NCBI RefSeq assembly: GCF_964021845.1
Contig: NZ_CAXHZC010000003.1
Span: 248,001 to 312,000 of the forward strand
DNA: 64,000 nt
Source of the DNA: Arcticibacterium sp964021845
GTDB lineage: Bacteria > Bacteroidota > Bacteroidia > Cytophagales > Spirosomataceae
Reading direction: 5' to 3'
The stretch's first letter is position 1. Each line of letters opens with the position of its first letter. This document shows, piece by piece, positions 9,186-18,433 of this stretch. Below the pieces are notes generated by a model, which was not told where the DNA came from, did no database searches, and saw only the letters and a program-made list of their open reading frames with translations. Made by a program: the position numbers and the translations under genes.

Positions 9186-10991
9186 ATGGAAGAGAAAACT
9201 AATTCGGAATTTGCGGAGCGGCTCAAAAAAAAGAAGTTTGATAAGAATAGTTTTAAAAAAGCTCTCAAGCTTCTCAGTTTTGTACTTCCATATAAATGGG
9301 CTTTCGCTATCGGAATTATTTTTTTGGTGCTCTCTACCTCCACTACCCTAACCTTTCCAAGTTTGATTGGTGAAGTTACAAGAGTAATAGAAGGAAATTC
9401 TGATTATAGTTTAAATCAGGTCGTCTTGTTCTTTGGGGGTATTCTTATTCTTCAGGGAATCTTTTCCTTTCTAAGGGTTTACATCTTCTCCTATGTTAGC
9501 CAAAACGTATCTGCTGACGTAAGAAGGAAAGTTTTTAATAAACTCATCTCTTTACCTATCAACTTTTATGAGAAAAACAGAGTGGGTGATTTAATTAGCC
9601 GCATCACTTCGGATGTTTCCTCTTTCCAAAGTATTCTCTCCGTAACACTTGCAGAACTTTTTAGGCAAGTCGTTACGCTTATTGTAGGTATAGCCATCAT
9701 ACTTTACATTTCCTGGAAACTAACCCTTTTCATGCTACTGACCTTCCCCATTGTGGTGGTGGCAGCTTTTGTTTTTGGAAGATATATTCGCGTTTTTTCA
9801 AGAAAAGTTCAAGAAAAACTGGCAGACTCAAACGCCATGGTCTCTGAAACCTTACAGTCTATTTCAGTGGTAAAAGGCTTCACAAACGAGAAAGTTGAAT
9901 CAGAAAAGTATGATGAATCGATGAGTGACGTGGTAGCCCTGTCAATCAAATCTGCAATTTTCAGAGGAGGCTTCATCAGTTTTTCAATTGTCGGTTTGTT
10001 TGGTGGCATAATGCTCGTAGTTTGGTATGGCGGTGGCCTTGTTTTTCAAAACGAAATTCAATTGGCTGACCTCATGTCGTTCCTTTTTTATACAGCCTTT
10101 ATAGGGGCCTCTGTAAATGGTTTAGGAGATATCTACTCTCAAATTCAGAGCAGTGTAGGAGCCTCAGAAAGAATTTTAGAAATTTTAGATGAAAGCTCAG
10201 AAGTAGACTTAAACAAAAACAGAAACACTGTAAAAATAAAAGGTGCTATTGAATATAAAAATGTAGCATTCGCTTATCCATCAAGAACCGACCTCCCTGT
10301 TTTTAAAGATTTTTCTTTGAGCATAAAACCAGGTGAAAAAATAGCCCTTGTGGGTCAAAGTGGTGCTGGAAAATCCACCGTGGTTCAGCTACTTCTTCGT
10401 TTTTATGACATAAATTCTGGCGATATCCTTATTGATGGTAAAAGCATCAAAGAACAAGACGTAACGAACCTTCGTCAAAATATGGCCATTGTCCCACAAG
10501 AGGTCATTCTATTTGGTGGAACTATTAAAGAAAATATTAACTATGGTAGGTTAGATGCCACTGAAGAGGAAATCAATGAAGCTGCTAAAAAAGCTAATGC
10601 CTTAGAGTTTATTGACAGGTTTCCTGAAGGACTGGACACCATAGTAGGAGAAAGAGGCGTTAAATTATCAGGAGGGCAAAGACAAAGAATAGCAATAGCA
10701 AGAGCTATTTTAAAAGATCCAGCCATATTACTATTAGACGAAGCAACCAGTGCCTTAGATTCCGAATCTGAAAACCTAGTTCAAGAGGCTCTTGATGAGC
10801 TTATGAAAAACCGAACTACTATTATAATCGCTCATAGGTTAGGCACGGTAAAAAATGTTGACCAGATTTACGTTTTAAATGAGGGAACAGTAGCCGAACA
10901 AGGCACGCACGAAGACCTTATTTTGAATCCTGATGGAATTTATTCAAATTTGGTTAAGCTTCAAATGGAAAGAAGTACACTAGCATCTTAA
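9186..10991 (+). CDS. ABC exporter, fused permease and ATPase (MsbA/LmrA-like)
   Basis: This 601-residue half-transporter probably works as a homodimer that flips a lipid or exports a hydrophobic compound across the inner membrane. The N-terminal part (about residues 35-330) has six membrane helices of the ABC type-1 exporter fold. The nucleotide-binding domain follows, with Walker A GQSGAGKST at about residues 390-398, the signature LSGGQRQR near 494, Walker B ILLLDEATSALD just after, and the H-loop IIIAHRL. It starts 1 bp after gldB, and a Fur-family gene follows after 5 bp. Close relatives are annotated as lipid A/multidrug exporters, but the substrate is not determined by the sequence. 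Confidence 0.95.
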   Translation: MEEKTNSEFAERLKKKKFDKNSFKKALKLLSFVLPYKWAFAIGIIFLVLSTSTTLTFPSLIGEVTRVIEGNSDYSLNQVVLFFGGILILQGIFSFLRVYIFSYVSQNVSADVRRKVFNKLISLPINFYEKNRVGDLISRITSDVSSFQSILSVTLAELFRQVVTLIVGIAIILYISWKLTLFMLLTFPIVVVAAFVFGRYIRVFSRKVQEKLADSNAMVSETLQSISVVKGFTNEKVESEKYDESMSDVVALSIKSAIFRGGFISFSIVGLFGGIMLVVWYGGGLVFQNEIQLADLMSFLFYTAFIGASVNGLGDIYSQIQSSVGASERILEILDESSEVDLNKNRNTVKIKGAIEYKNVAFAYPSRTDLPVFKDFSLSIKPGEKIALVGQSGAGKSTVVQLLLRFYDINSGDILIDGKSIKEQDVTNLRQNMAIVPQEVILFGGTIKENINYGRLDATEEEINEAAKKANALEFIDRFPEGLDTIVGERGVKLSGGQRQRIAIARAILKDPAILLLDEATSALDSESENLVQEALDELMKNRTTIIIAHRLGTVKNVDQIYVLNEGTVAEQGTHEDLILNPDGIYSNLVKLQMERSTLAS

Positions 10992-10996
10992 TATTC

Positions 10997-11407
10997 ATGG
11001 CAAAAACACTTTCTTTAAAAGCATTCAACTTAAGGCACACCGAGTGTCGTGAAGAGATATTGAGTACCTTTTCGGAAAGATCTGCGGCCCTTTCTCATGG
11101 TGACTTAGAAATGGCCGTGGATGATAAATATGACCGCGTAACCATTTACCGAACTTTAAAAACCTTCCTAGAAAAAGGCATTATTCATAAAATATTAGAT
11201 GCTGACGGAGGCACCAAATATGCTTTGTGCAAAACAGAATGTACTTCTGAAACGCATCAACATGATCACGTTCATTTTAAATGTAAACTTTGTGGAGACA
11301 CCACATGTTTAGAAAGCATCAACATTCCCACCATTTCATTACCGGGTGGCTATGAAAGAGAAGACATCAACCTTTTGATAGAAGGAAGTTGTCCAAATTG
11401 TAAATAA
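10997..11407 (+). CDS. Fur-family metal-responsive transcriptional regulator
   Basis: This 136-residue regulator of the Fur/Zur/PerR family has an N-terminal winged helix (about residues 1-80, with DRVTIYRTLKTFLEKGII as the recognition region) and a C-terminal dimerisation/metal domain. The HQHDHVHFKC stretch supplies the regulatory metal ligands, and the pairs CKLC (about residues 96-99) and CPNC at the C-terminus form the structural zinc site. I cannot tell from sequence whether it senses iron, zinc or peroxide. It lies between the ABC exporter gene (5 bp) and engB (2 bp), so it is probably co-transcribed with them. Confidence 0.93.
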   Translation: MAKTLSLKAFNLRHTECREEILSTFSERSAALSHGDLEMAVDDKYDRVTIYRTLKTFLEKGIIHKILDADGGTKYALCKTECTSETHQHDHVHFKCKLCGDTTCLESINIPTISLPGGYEREDINLLIEGSCPNCK

Positions 11408-11409
11408 TA

Positions 11410-12006
11410 ATGCACCCAATTAAAGCAGAATTTATAAAAAGTGCGGCCACCATAGAAGGTTGCCCAAAACCAGATTATCCAGAATACGCCTTTATTGGTC
11501 GCTCTAATGTGGGTAAATCATCTTTGATCAACATGCTTACTGGGCAAAAAAGGCTGGCAAAAACATCCTCCACCCCTGGTAAAACACAGCTTATTAATCA
11601 CTTTTTAGTAGAAAACCGCTGGTTTTTGGTTGATTTACCGGGTTATGGTTTTGCTAAAGTCCCCCTAAAAGAAAAAGCCAAGTGGGAAAAAATGACATGG
11701 GACTATCTAGAGCAAAGAGAAAATTTGCTCTACGTCTTCGTTCTTATTGATAGTAGAATTCCTCCTCAAAAAATAGATTTAGAGTTTGTTCATAGATTAG
11801 GAGAAAAAGGGTTGCCTTTAAAACTGATCTTTACTAAGTGGGATAAGGTTAAACCTATGAAAGGTCAAAAAAACGTTAATGACTTTAAAATGGCTCTTTT
11901 AGACCGTTGGGAAATTCTGCCAGAACATTATATCACCTCTTCAGAAAAAGGAATGGGTCGCTTAGAAATACTGCAACTTATAGATGAAATAAACGCAAGT
12001 AATTAA
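11410..12006 (+). CDS. engB: Ribosome biogenesis GTPase EngB/YihA/YsxC
   Basis: EngB is a small GTPase needed for assembly of the large ribosomal subunit and is usually essential. The 198-residue protein has all the G motifs: G1 GRSNVGKSS, G2 around KTSSTPGKTQ, G3 DLPGYG, G4 TKWDK and the G5 region near SSEKGMG. The length and N-terminal FIKSA segment are typical of the family. It is the last gene of the gldB-ABC-fur-engB operon, and about 110 bp of AT-rich DNA follows before the next gene. Confidence 0.97.
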   Translation: MHPIKAEFIKSAATIEGCPKPDYPEYAFIGRSNVGKSSLINMLTGQKRLAKTSSTPGKTQLINHFLVENRWFLVDLPGYGFAKVPLKEKAKWEKMTWDYLEQRENLLYVFVLIDSRIPPQKIDLEFVHRLGEKGLPLKLIFTKWDKVKPMKGQKNVNDFKMALLDRWEILPEHYITSSEKGMGRLEILQLIDEINASN

Positions 12007-12089
12007 TTAAATTTTTTAATTAATGTCGCTTTAATAGTAATTCTATTCAATAAGTGCCATAAAAGAACGTTTTTGAAAGCATTTTTAAA

Positions 12090-12097
12090 TATATTTG
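12090..12097 (+). promoter_or_regulatory. Possible -7 box upstream of the ROK kinase gene
   Basis: TATATTTG matches TAnnTTTG and lies 23 bp before the ATG at 12121. A TTTTG at 12071-12075 could act as the -33 element, but the 14-bp spacing is shorter than the usual 17-21. Confidence 0.35.
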
Positions 12098-12120
12098 TCC
12101 ACTCATCTATTTAACAGTTA

Positions 12121-13029
12121 ATGGCAACAGAATATCTAGGAATTGATATTGGCGGAACTAACGTCAAAATGGGCATCGTTGAAGCCGAAACAGGCATCAT
12201 TTCAAACTTTTATAGCCATGATACTGGTGATTGGAGAAAATCAGGGCATTTTGTAAAAAGCCTTGGAGATGCCATTTCTGTACAGCTTAAGCATAACACC
12301 GGGGTTACCAGGTGTGGAATTGGTGTTCCAGGACTCATTACGAGGGACAGACAAAGCCTGATTGAAATTACTGCTATTCCTGAAATTGATGGTATTTCTG
12401 TCATTCCTGAGCTAAAAGAGCGTTTTAAGGGAAAGGACTTTTTCCTTGAAAACGATGCCAACGCTGCTGCACTAGGAGAGTATTATTTTGGAGAAGGAGA
12501 CATTCCTGAAGATTATATCTTTGTTACACTAGGTACCGGAGTAGGTGGAGCTGCTATTATTGACAAAAAGGTTTTCAAGGGTGGCGGCGGAAATGCCATG
12601 GAACCTGGACATATGCCTTCAAAAAACAATAAAGTTTTAGAAAGAAACATTGGTAAGGTGGAGTTACTAAACCTTGCCACAGAAATGAGAGCAGCCTGGA
12701 CGGGCGAGACTTTATTAGTAGATGATGGTACCATATCAACTATGGGCTTAGTTTCTGCAGCCACAGATGGAGACAAGCTCGCTTTAGAAATTTTTGAAGA
12801 AGTGGGTACCTTGCTAGGCGATGGCCTTGTTTCCATGATAAGAATTTTAGACATTAATACCATTTTAATAGGAGGAGGGCTTTCTGCCTCTTTCGAATAC
12901 ATTTTACCAGCTATCAATAAGCAAATAGACTTCTGGCTATCTCCTTACTATAAGAAAGGCTTAACTATAAAAAGAGCAACCCTCGCAAATGATGCAGGGC
13001 TTCTTGGGGCAGCTAGCCTTTGCTTCTAA
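12121..13029 (+). CDS. ROK-family sugar kinase
   Basis: This 302-residue protein is a ROK-type kinase, probably a glucokinase-like enzyme that phosphorylates a hexose with ATP in the cytoplasm. The phosphate-binding motif YLGIDIGGTNVKMGIV is at residues 5-20, the catalytic segment ENDANAAALGEYYFG near 112-127 contains the base Asp, and TLGTGVGGAAI follows. A second glycine-rich ATP-site motif, ILIGGGLS, lies near 245-252. The usual ROK zinc motif (CxCGxxGCxE) is absent: after the EPGH that normally precedes it, the sequence reads MPSKNNKVLERNIGK with no cysteines. It therefore belongs to a zinc-less ROK subgroup. It has its own promoter region and a convergent neighbour 7 bp away. Confidence 0.9.
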   Translation: MATEYLGIDIGGTNVKMGIVEAETGIISNFYSHDTGDWRKSGHFVKSLGDAISVQLKHNTGVTRCGIGVPGLITRDRQSLIEITAIPEIDGISVIPELKERFKGKDFFLENDANAAALGEYYFGEGDIPEDYIFVTLGTGVGGAAIIDKKVFKGGGGNAMEPGHMPSKNNKVLERNIGKVELLNLATEMRAAWTGETLLVDDGTISTMGLVSAATDGDKLALEIFEEVGTLLGDGLVSMIRILDINTILIGGGLSASFEYILPAINKQIDFWLSPYYKKGLTIKRATLANDAGLLGAASLCF

Positions 13030-13036
13030 AAAGCTA

Positions 13037-13525
13037 TTATTGATTAAGAATAGAACGTGTTATTAAATTGCTACTAGTTTTTGGTAGCAATTTACCCGCG
13101 TTTACATAAGAAAACCCTCTCCAAAAGGTTTCATATTTTCCCGTTTCCACCAATTGAATAAAAAGGGTATTTGCTTTTGTTTTTACTTTAGTAGGCTCTA
13201 AGAAGATATTCCCGTTTCCATCTTTATACTTATTACCTGTCAATAACTTAACATTTTCAGGAAACTCCGTCATAAAAACTAGAACCTCAGGATTACTGTT
13301 ATCAAAGAAATAATTCCGTCTCCGCATCTCTTTGTAAATAGCTTTCTCTGTCAAATTCCAATCAGACATGGCAACATCATTAATGCCATCGGCGGCAAAA
13401 GCAAAACTTTTTAGTTTCTCCGATTTAGGTAAACTCTTATTACCAAAAACTGTATAATTCTGTTTAGAACACGAGCTAAATATGAATAAGATAGCCAGCA
13501 GCTGTAATACATTTAAAGTCTTCAT
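13037..13525 (-). CDS. Small lipoprotein, DUF4136-like
   Basis: This 162-residue protein has a lipoprotein signal (LLAILFIFSSCSKQ, Cys19-20 region) and is probably attached to a periplasm-facing membrane. The body, with KSFAFAADG, an acidic EKAIYKEMRRRNYFF helix and a C-terminal WRGFSY segment, resembles DUF4136 lipoproteins, though I cannot confirm this. No enzymatic motif is visible. It is convergent with the ROK kinase gene and stands alone on the minus strand. Confidence 0.75.
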   Translation of the reverse strand: MKTLNVLQLLAILFIFSSCSKQNYTVFGNKSLPKSEKLKSFAFAADGINDVAMSDWNLTEKAIYKEMRRRNYFFDNSNPEVLVFMTEFPENVKLLTGNKYKDGNGNIFLEPTKVKTKANTLFIQLVETGKYETFWRGFSYVNAGKLLPKTSSNLITRSILNQ

Positions 13526-13730
13526 TTCAATAGGGTTGAATAGGACAAAGGTCTAAAAACTAGGCCTTAATCTATAACTATATATATATTTTATTTCACT
13601 TTAATAATAAATATGGGTGTAGTTCCGTATTAGCCAATAAGCTTTTGTTTTCACGTAAAAACTAAAAACTTTCTTCTTTGGTGCAACCGAAATAACTAAG
13701 TCTACATCTAGCCTTCAAACAATTACAATT

Positions 13731-14459
13731 ATGAAAAAGCTATACAAAACATTTACGATCCTATCTTTTTGCACCTTAAGCTTGACTGCTATGAGTCAAG
13801 ATTATGAACATTACGATAGTCGAGAGCAATCATGGAATCGTCAAAAAAACATTCACCAGAAAAGCCAAAAAGGAAGCAATATTTTCAAGAAAAAAGACTT
13901 TGGAGTAATCCTCGCCTTGAACAGTTTTGATGCGGCCTATGATATGCCAGACCTTAACACTTGGCAGTCGCGTTATGTAGCTCTTCAGTGGAGAAGAAAC
14001 CATAAACTTTTAACAGGGAGGCAGGTTGATGTAGCTTTAGGTACCGGTCTTGAAATAGCATGGAATAATTTCATGATGCAGCACGACGAACAATTCTATG
14101 AAGATGGTAACATTAGTGATTTTGAACTATTAGAATACCCCTTAGAAAAATCTAAATTAGTGGTGAATAACTTAAACCTTCCTGTCATGTTACAGTTTGG
14201 CTTTAAGGAAAGTAATTTTAAATTTGGTATAGGAGCATATGCCGGAGTGCGTATAAATAGCTACCAAAAGTTTAAGGAGTCTGAACAGGAAAAATATAAG
14301 GAAAAAGGTTCTTATAACCTGCGTAAATATAACTACGGACTAATGGCAGAAGCCGGGAGAGGAGACTTCAGAATCTTCGCAAAATATGACATGCTGCCAC
14401 TGTTTAACGACAACAACCCAATTAATGCTAATGTCTTAAGTGTAGGTATAAGACTTTAA
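13731..14459 (+). CDS. Predicted outer-membrane beta-barrel protein
   Basis: This 242-residue protein has a signal peptide (cleavage near TAMSQ, residue 23) and a short charged linker. Alternating hydrophobic/aromatic strands of a small outer-membrane barrel follow: FGVILALNSFDAAY, VDVALGTGLEIAW, LNLPVMLQFGF, KFGIGAYAGVRI and a closing VLSVGIRL ending in an aliphatic residue. The arrangement resembles PorT/OmpA-like beta-barrel proteins of Bacteroidota. No specific function is recognised. It is a single-gene unit followed by a strong hairpin terminator. Confidence 0.75.
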   Translation: MKKLYKTFTILSFCTLSLTAMSQDYEHYDSREQSWNRQKNIHQKSQKGSNIFKKKDFGVILALNSFDAAYDMPDLNTWQSRYVALQWRRNHKLLTGRQVDVALGTGLEIAWNNFMMQHDEQFYEDGNISDFELLEYPLEKSKLVVNNLNLPVMLQFGFKESNFKFGIGAYAGVRINSYQKFKESEQEKYKEKGSYNLRKYNYGLMAEAGRGDFRIFAKYDMLPLFNDNNPINANVLSVGIRL

Positions 14460-14464
14460 AAAAA

Positions 14465-14493
14465 GGCCGCATAAAACATGTTTTTTTGCGGCC
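14465..14493. terminator. Bidirectional hairpin terminator
   Basis: A 7-bp stem GGCCGCA/TGCGGCC (14465-14471 with 14487-14493) encloses a loop with a T run. An A run precedes it. It lies between two convergent genes, 6 bp after the barrel-protein stop and 7 bp from the reductase stop. Confidence 0.8.
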
Positions 14494-14499
14494 TAAACT

Positions 14500-15555
14500 C
14501 TATTCTATTTCAATTACAACACCTGTAGTGCTTGGGTGAGCTACACAAGTTAAAACAAGGCCCTCTTTAATTTCTGATTCTGTTAGTCCTTCATCTTCAT
14601 CCATTATTACTTTCCCTGAAGTACACTTTCCTAAACAAGCCGTACACATACCTGCTTGACAAGAGTAAGGTAAATCAATGTCAAGTTCCAATGCCGCCTC
14701 TAAAATAGATTGATGTGGCTCCACTTTAAATGTAAAGTCTTCACCATCATATTTAACCATTATTTCCCGAGTTTTTAACCCTTCCTCTTCCGCCAGTTCC
14801 ACTTTATCATCTAAAGTAGGGGCATGGAAATTTTCTTTATGGATTCGCTCATCAGGCACTTCAAACATTTTCAAAGACGTAGTTACCTCATCCATCATTT
14901 CTACAGGACCACATAAATAAAAGGATTCTTCTTTAAAATGAATATCCATTTCTTTAAGCAAAATAACAATATTGGCTCTACTTATTCTACCTCGCTCACC
15001 AGCCCAGTTATCATCTGCTTGACTAAGTATAATAATTGACTGAAACCTTCCCGAATATTCCATTTCAAGGTCAATCAAAGCCTTCCTAAAAATAATATTA
15101 TTGGAAGTTCTATTACCATAAATCAAAGACACCTTTGAATTAGGCTCGACTTTTAGAATAGATTTCGCAATAGAAATCAAAGGAGTAATACCACTTCCCG
15201 CACCTACCAGCACTACACTACGACTAATACTGGCATCTGGCTCCACCACAAAATGACCCATAGGCTCAACCACTTCTAAAAAGTCACCAACACTAACATT
15301 ATCACAAAGATAATTTGACACCAAACCACCAGCTACTCTTTTAATAGTAACTGCTACAGAGCTGTCTGCATGAGGCGAGGAGGACATCGAATAGCTTCTT
15401 CTGACTTTATTTCCATTGTCAGCTGGCACTATTAAAGTCAAAAATTGACCCGCTTTATACTTAATTTGCTCCGACAAAGGATGCCAAAACTCAATGGTAA
15501 TGGAATCTTCTGTCTCCTTTACTATGTTCTTAACTTGTAAAAAGTATGTTTTCAT
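14500..15555 (-). CDS. Ferredoxin-NADP(+)-type reductase with C-terminal 2Fe-2S domain (PaaE-like)
   Basis: This 351-residue electron-transfer protein carries electrons from NAD(P)H through FAD to its own [2Fe-2S] cluster and on to an oxygenase or desaturase. The FAD-binding barrel is at about residues 1-100 (RRSYSMSSSP is the FAD motif), and the NAD(P) domain at 105-230 (VVLVGAGSGITPLISI, FYLCGPVEMM). A plant-type ferredoxin domain at about 262-351 has cluster cysteines at 299, 304, 307 and 337 in the YSCQAGMCTACLGKC arrangement. This is the layout of the phenylacetyl-CoA epoxidase reductase PaaE, but no other paa genes are in view, so its redox partner is unknown. Confidence 0.92.
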   Translation of the reverse strand: MKTYFLQVKNIVKETEDSITIEFWHPLSEQIKYKAGQFLTLIVPADNGNKVRRSYSMSSSPHADSSVAVTIKRVAGGLVSNYLCDNVSVGDFLEVVEPMGHFVVEPDASISRSVVLVGAGSGITPLISIAKSILKVEPNSKVSLIYGNRTSNNIIFRKALIDLEMEYSGRFQSIIILSQADDNWAGERGRISRANIVILLKEMDIHFKEESFYLCGPVEMMDEVTTSLKMFEVPDERIHKENFHAPTLDDKVELAEEEGLKTREIMVKYDGEDFTFKVEPHQSILEAALELDIDLPYSCQAGMCTACLGKCTSGKVIMDEDEGLTESEIKEGLVLTCVAHPSTTGVVIEIE

Positions 15556-15719
15556 AATTTAGATACGTACATCAATTGGGCAAAAATACGATTCTCATTG
15601 CCAAAACAAGAGAGCCACGAGAATCATTTAATCCATACTAGCCAATTAAGATTTCATCAATTCAACAGCAGATTAAAACAAATAAATTAACTTACACCTT
15701 TCCAAAAATAAAAAGCTAC

Positions 15720-18053
15720 ATGGCAAGAAAGAAGAAATCAGAAATAACAAAGCAAAAAGATGCCATTCTTGGTTTTATGCGTCAGTTTGACCAAAGACCA
15801 GTAACATTCACAGACTTCTACAATCAATTCGATATTTATACCGACCAAGATAAAATGTTCTTCAAACTTATTGTTGAAGAACTAGAAGATGAAGGCAAAA
15901 TAACTAGAATAGCCCGAGGAAAGTTTACGCTTTCTGATGACAAAAAGAAAACAAAGACCGCCGCAATAATTGGCGTACTAGACCATGTCAACCCAAAGTT
16001 TGCCTTTGTAAGGTATGATGATGGAGAAAAAGACATTTACATTGAGGCAGACCATTTAAATGGTGCTATACATGGAGATACCGTGTCTGTGGCTATTACA
16101 GGGCGAGCAAACCGAAAAGGAGGCAACCCAGAAGGCAAAGTCTTAGGTATAGAAAAAAGAGGTAAGAGTGAGTTAGTGGGAAAGGTTAAAGTATATGCCA
16201 ACTATGCTATTGTCAAACCAGATAATAAGAATTTTCATGAAGATGTCTTTATATCAAAAGACAATATGTTTCATGCAGAAACAAATGACTTGGTCATTAT
16301 CAAAATCATTGAATACCCTTCCAGTTTTCAACAAGCGACGGGAAAGGTAATTGAAGTATTAGGGCAATCAGGAGATAATGATGCCGAAATGCACGCTATT
16401 ATGGCTGAATTTGGTCTTCCTGTCAGTTTTCCTGAAGAAGTAGAAACGCTAGCAGCAGCTATCCCCGTAGAAATAGAGGAAGAAGAAATTAAGAAAAGAA
16501 GGGACATGCGTGATACGCTTACCTTCACCATAGACCCACATGATGCTAAAGACTTTGACGATGCTTTAAGCTATAAAAAGATTGACGAAAATACGTTTGA
16601 GGTAGGCATTCACATTGCAGATGTATCCCATTATGTTCGTCCAGGAAGTGTTCTAGAAGAAGAGGCTTTTAAACGAGCAACCTCTGTTTATTTGGTTGAC
16701 AGAACCATCCCGATGCTTCCCGAAAAACTTTCAAATAACCTTTGCTCTTTAAGGCCTAACGAAGACAAACTGGTTTTCTCTGCGGTTTTTGAAATGGATT
16801 TGAACGGAAACGTGAAAAAAGAATGGTTTGGCAGGTGCATAATTCACTCAGATAAAAGATACGCTTACGAGCAAGCTCAAGACGTTATAGAGTCTGACGA
16901 AAATAAGATTCCAGAAGGAAGTAATTCTGAACTTCGTGATTGTCTTATACTTTTAAACAATACCGCCAAAAAGCTCAGAAAAGAGCGTTTCAAAAAAGGT
17001 GCTTTTAATTTTGAAACCAACGAAGTCAAATTTCAACTTGACGAAAACGGGAAACCACTAGGTGTTTATCAAAAGGTAAGAAAAGACGCACATAAGCTAA
17101 TTGAAGAGTTTATGTTGCTAGCAAATAAAAAAGTAGCCGAATTTGTATTCTGGGGAAAATTCTCCGCTAAAGTGAAAGCAGAAGTTAAGAAAAATGAAGA
17201 GAAAACTCCAACCATGGTGTACCGTGTACACGAGCCACCAAACCCTGACAAGGTAACTACTTTCACCGCTTTTGCTGGTAAACTTGGGTTTAAAATAAAC
17301 TCAAACTCACAGGGTGCTCTTTCTAATTCTTTGAATAATTTGATGGGAGAAATAGAGGGTACCCCTATGCAAAATGTTTTGGAACAATTGGCCATCAGAA
17401 CGATGTCAAAGGCAAAATACTCAACCTCTCCTCAAGGTCACTTTGGATTAGCTTTTGAGCATTATAGCCACTTTACCTCTCCTATTAGAAGATATCCTGA
17501 TGTGATGGCTCACAGAATGCTTCAGCATTACTTAGATAATGGCACCAGCCTTAGCAAAGATGATTTTGAAGCAAAATGTAAACACTCCTCTGACCAAGAA
17601 AAACTAGCTGCAGAAGCCGAAAGAGCTTCTATTAAGTATAAACAGGTAGAATTCATGAGCTATCAAGACCGCAATGTGGTTTTTGATGGCGTAGTAACTG
17701 GTGTTACCGACTTTGGAATCTTTGTAGAAGTAGCTCAAACGGGGTGTGAAGGAATGGTTAGGCTAGCTGACTTAAATGACGACTATTATGATTACGACCC
17801 TGATAATTTCAGAATAACTGGTCAAAGAAACGGAAGAATTATTGGATTTGGCGATGCTGTAAAAGTGAGTATCAAAGCCACTGATTTGGAAAAACGTAGT
17901 ATGGACCTAGACCTAATTGAAGCTGGCGGCAAATCCTTCCTAAATACTAGTGGAGGAAAAAAATTCTCAAAAGGAAGGTCTTCAAGAAATGGTGGCTCAA
18001 AAAGCCGAAAAGTTATTCCTCCAAGAAAAAAAGGAAGAAGAAAAAAGCGTTAA
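15720..18053 (+). CDS. rnr: Ribonuclease R
   Basis: RNase R is a processive 3'-5' exoribonuclease that degrades structured RNA. The 777-residue protein has an N-terminal winged-helix-like region, cold-shock domains at about residues 70-230, and the catalytic RNB domain from about 255 to 590 with the acidic cluster TIDPHDAKDFDDAL. The conserved FTSPIRRYPDVMAHR motif is near the end of RNB. An S1 RNA-binding domain (FDGVVTGVTDFGIFVEV) starts near residue 655, and the protein ends in a very basic tail rich in Lys and Arg. Size and domain order are standard. It is transcribed alone, with a 164-bp gap upstream. Confidence 0.97.
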   Translation: MARKKKSEITKQKDAILGFMRQFDQRPVTFTDFYNQFDIYTDQDKMFFKLIVEELEDEGKITRIARGKFTLSDDKKKTKTAAIIGVLDHVNPKFAFVRYDDGEKDIYIEADHLNGAIHGDTVSVAITGRANRKGGNPEGKVLGIEKRGKSELVGKVKVYANYAIVKPDNKNFHEDVFISKDNMFHAETNDLVIIKIIEYPSSFQQATGKVIEVLGQSGDNDAEMHAIMAEFGLPVSFPEEVETLAAAIPVEIEEEEIKKRRDMRDTLTFTIDPHDAKDFDDALSYKKIDENTFEVGIHIADVSHYVRPGSVLEEEAFKRATSVYLVDRTIPMLPEKLSNNLCSLRPNEDKLVFSAVFEMDLNGNVKKEWFGRCIIHSDKRYAYEQAQDVIESDENKIPEGSNSELRDCLILLNNTAKKLRKERFKKGAFNFETNEVKFQLDENGKPLGVYQKVRKDAHKLIEEFMLLANKKVAEFVFWGKFSAKVKAEVKKNEEKTPTMVYRVHEPPNPDKVTTFTAFAGKLGFKINSNSQGALSNSLNNLMGEIEGTPMQNVLEQLAIRTMSKAKYSTSPQGHFGLAFEHYSHFTSPIRRYPDVMAHRMLQHYLDNGTSLSKDDFEAKCKHSSDQEKLAAEAERASIKYKQVEFMSYQDRNVVFDGVVTGVTDFGIFVEVAQTGCEGMVRLADLNDDYYDYDPDNFRITGQRNGRIIGFGDAVKVSIKATDLEKRSMDLDLIEAGGKSFLNTSGGKKFSKGRSSRNGGSKSRKVIPPRKKGRRKKR

Positions 18054-18433
18054 CTAAGTCTTTTTCATTTGAATTGGAAAAATCCAATACCCTTTCAAAA
18101 ATTAATACCTCTATCTGCCAAGACTTTCTGGTAGGTAGAGTAGTAGGCTTTCATACTAAAGAGTCAAAAATAAAGGAAGCACTTCTACTCTTTCTTTAAA
18201 AACACGAGTTTTTCTTTTTGGACACAAAACACCGAATAGTTCAATTTAATTCGTGCAATATCTCATATCCACAGATAAAGACAGACTTATTCCATGAAAA
18301 AATGTAACTAAGCTTACGTGTCGAATTGACAATTATTAATACATTCGTCTTCTAATTCTCTTTTCACACTTTTCAAAAAGTCTATCAAATGGCTTTTAAA
18401 CTCTTATTTCACATTTATAAAAATTACCTAAAA
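18054..18433. other. Intergenic region between rnr and susC-like gene
   Basis: This 380-bp AT-rich gap holds no gene that I can support. It contains a wobble-tolerant hairpin with arms near CTATCTGCC and GGTAGGTAG (about 18111-18138), a weak AAAAAC/GTTTTT hairpin at 18198-18213 followed by T-rich sequence, which may end rnr transcription, and presumably the promoter and leader of the SusC gene. I found no clear -33/-7 pair. Confidence 0.4.

Noticed and set aside
18389..18433. Upstream ATG as the SusC-like start
   Set aside because: It would put 15 residues before the signal-peptide region. The ATG at 18434 gives the typical start.
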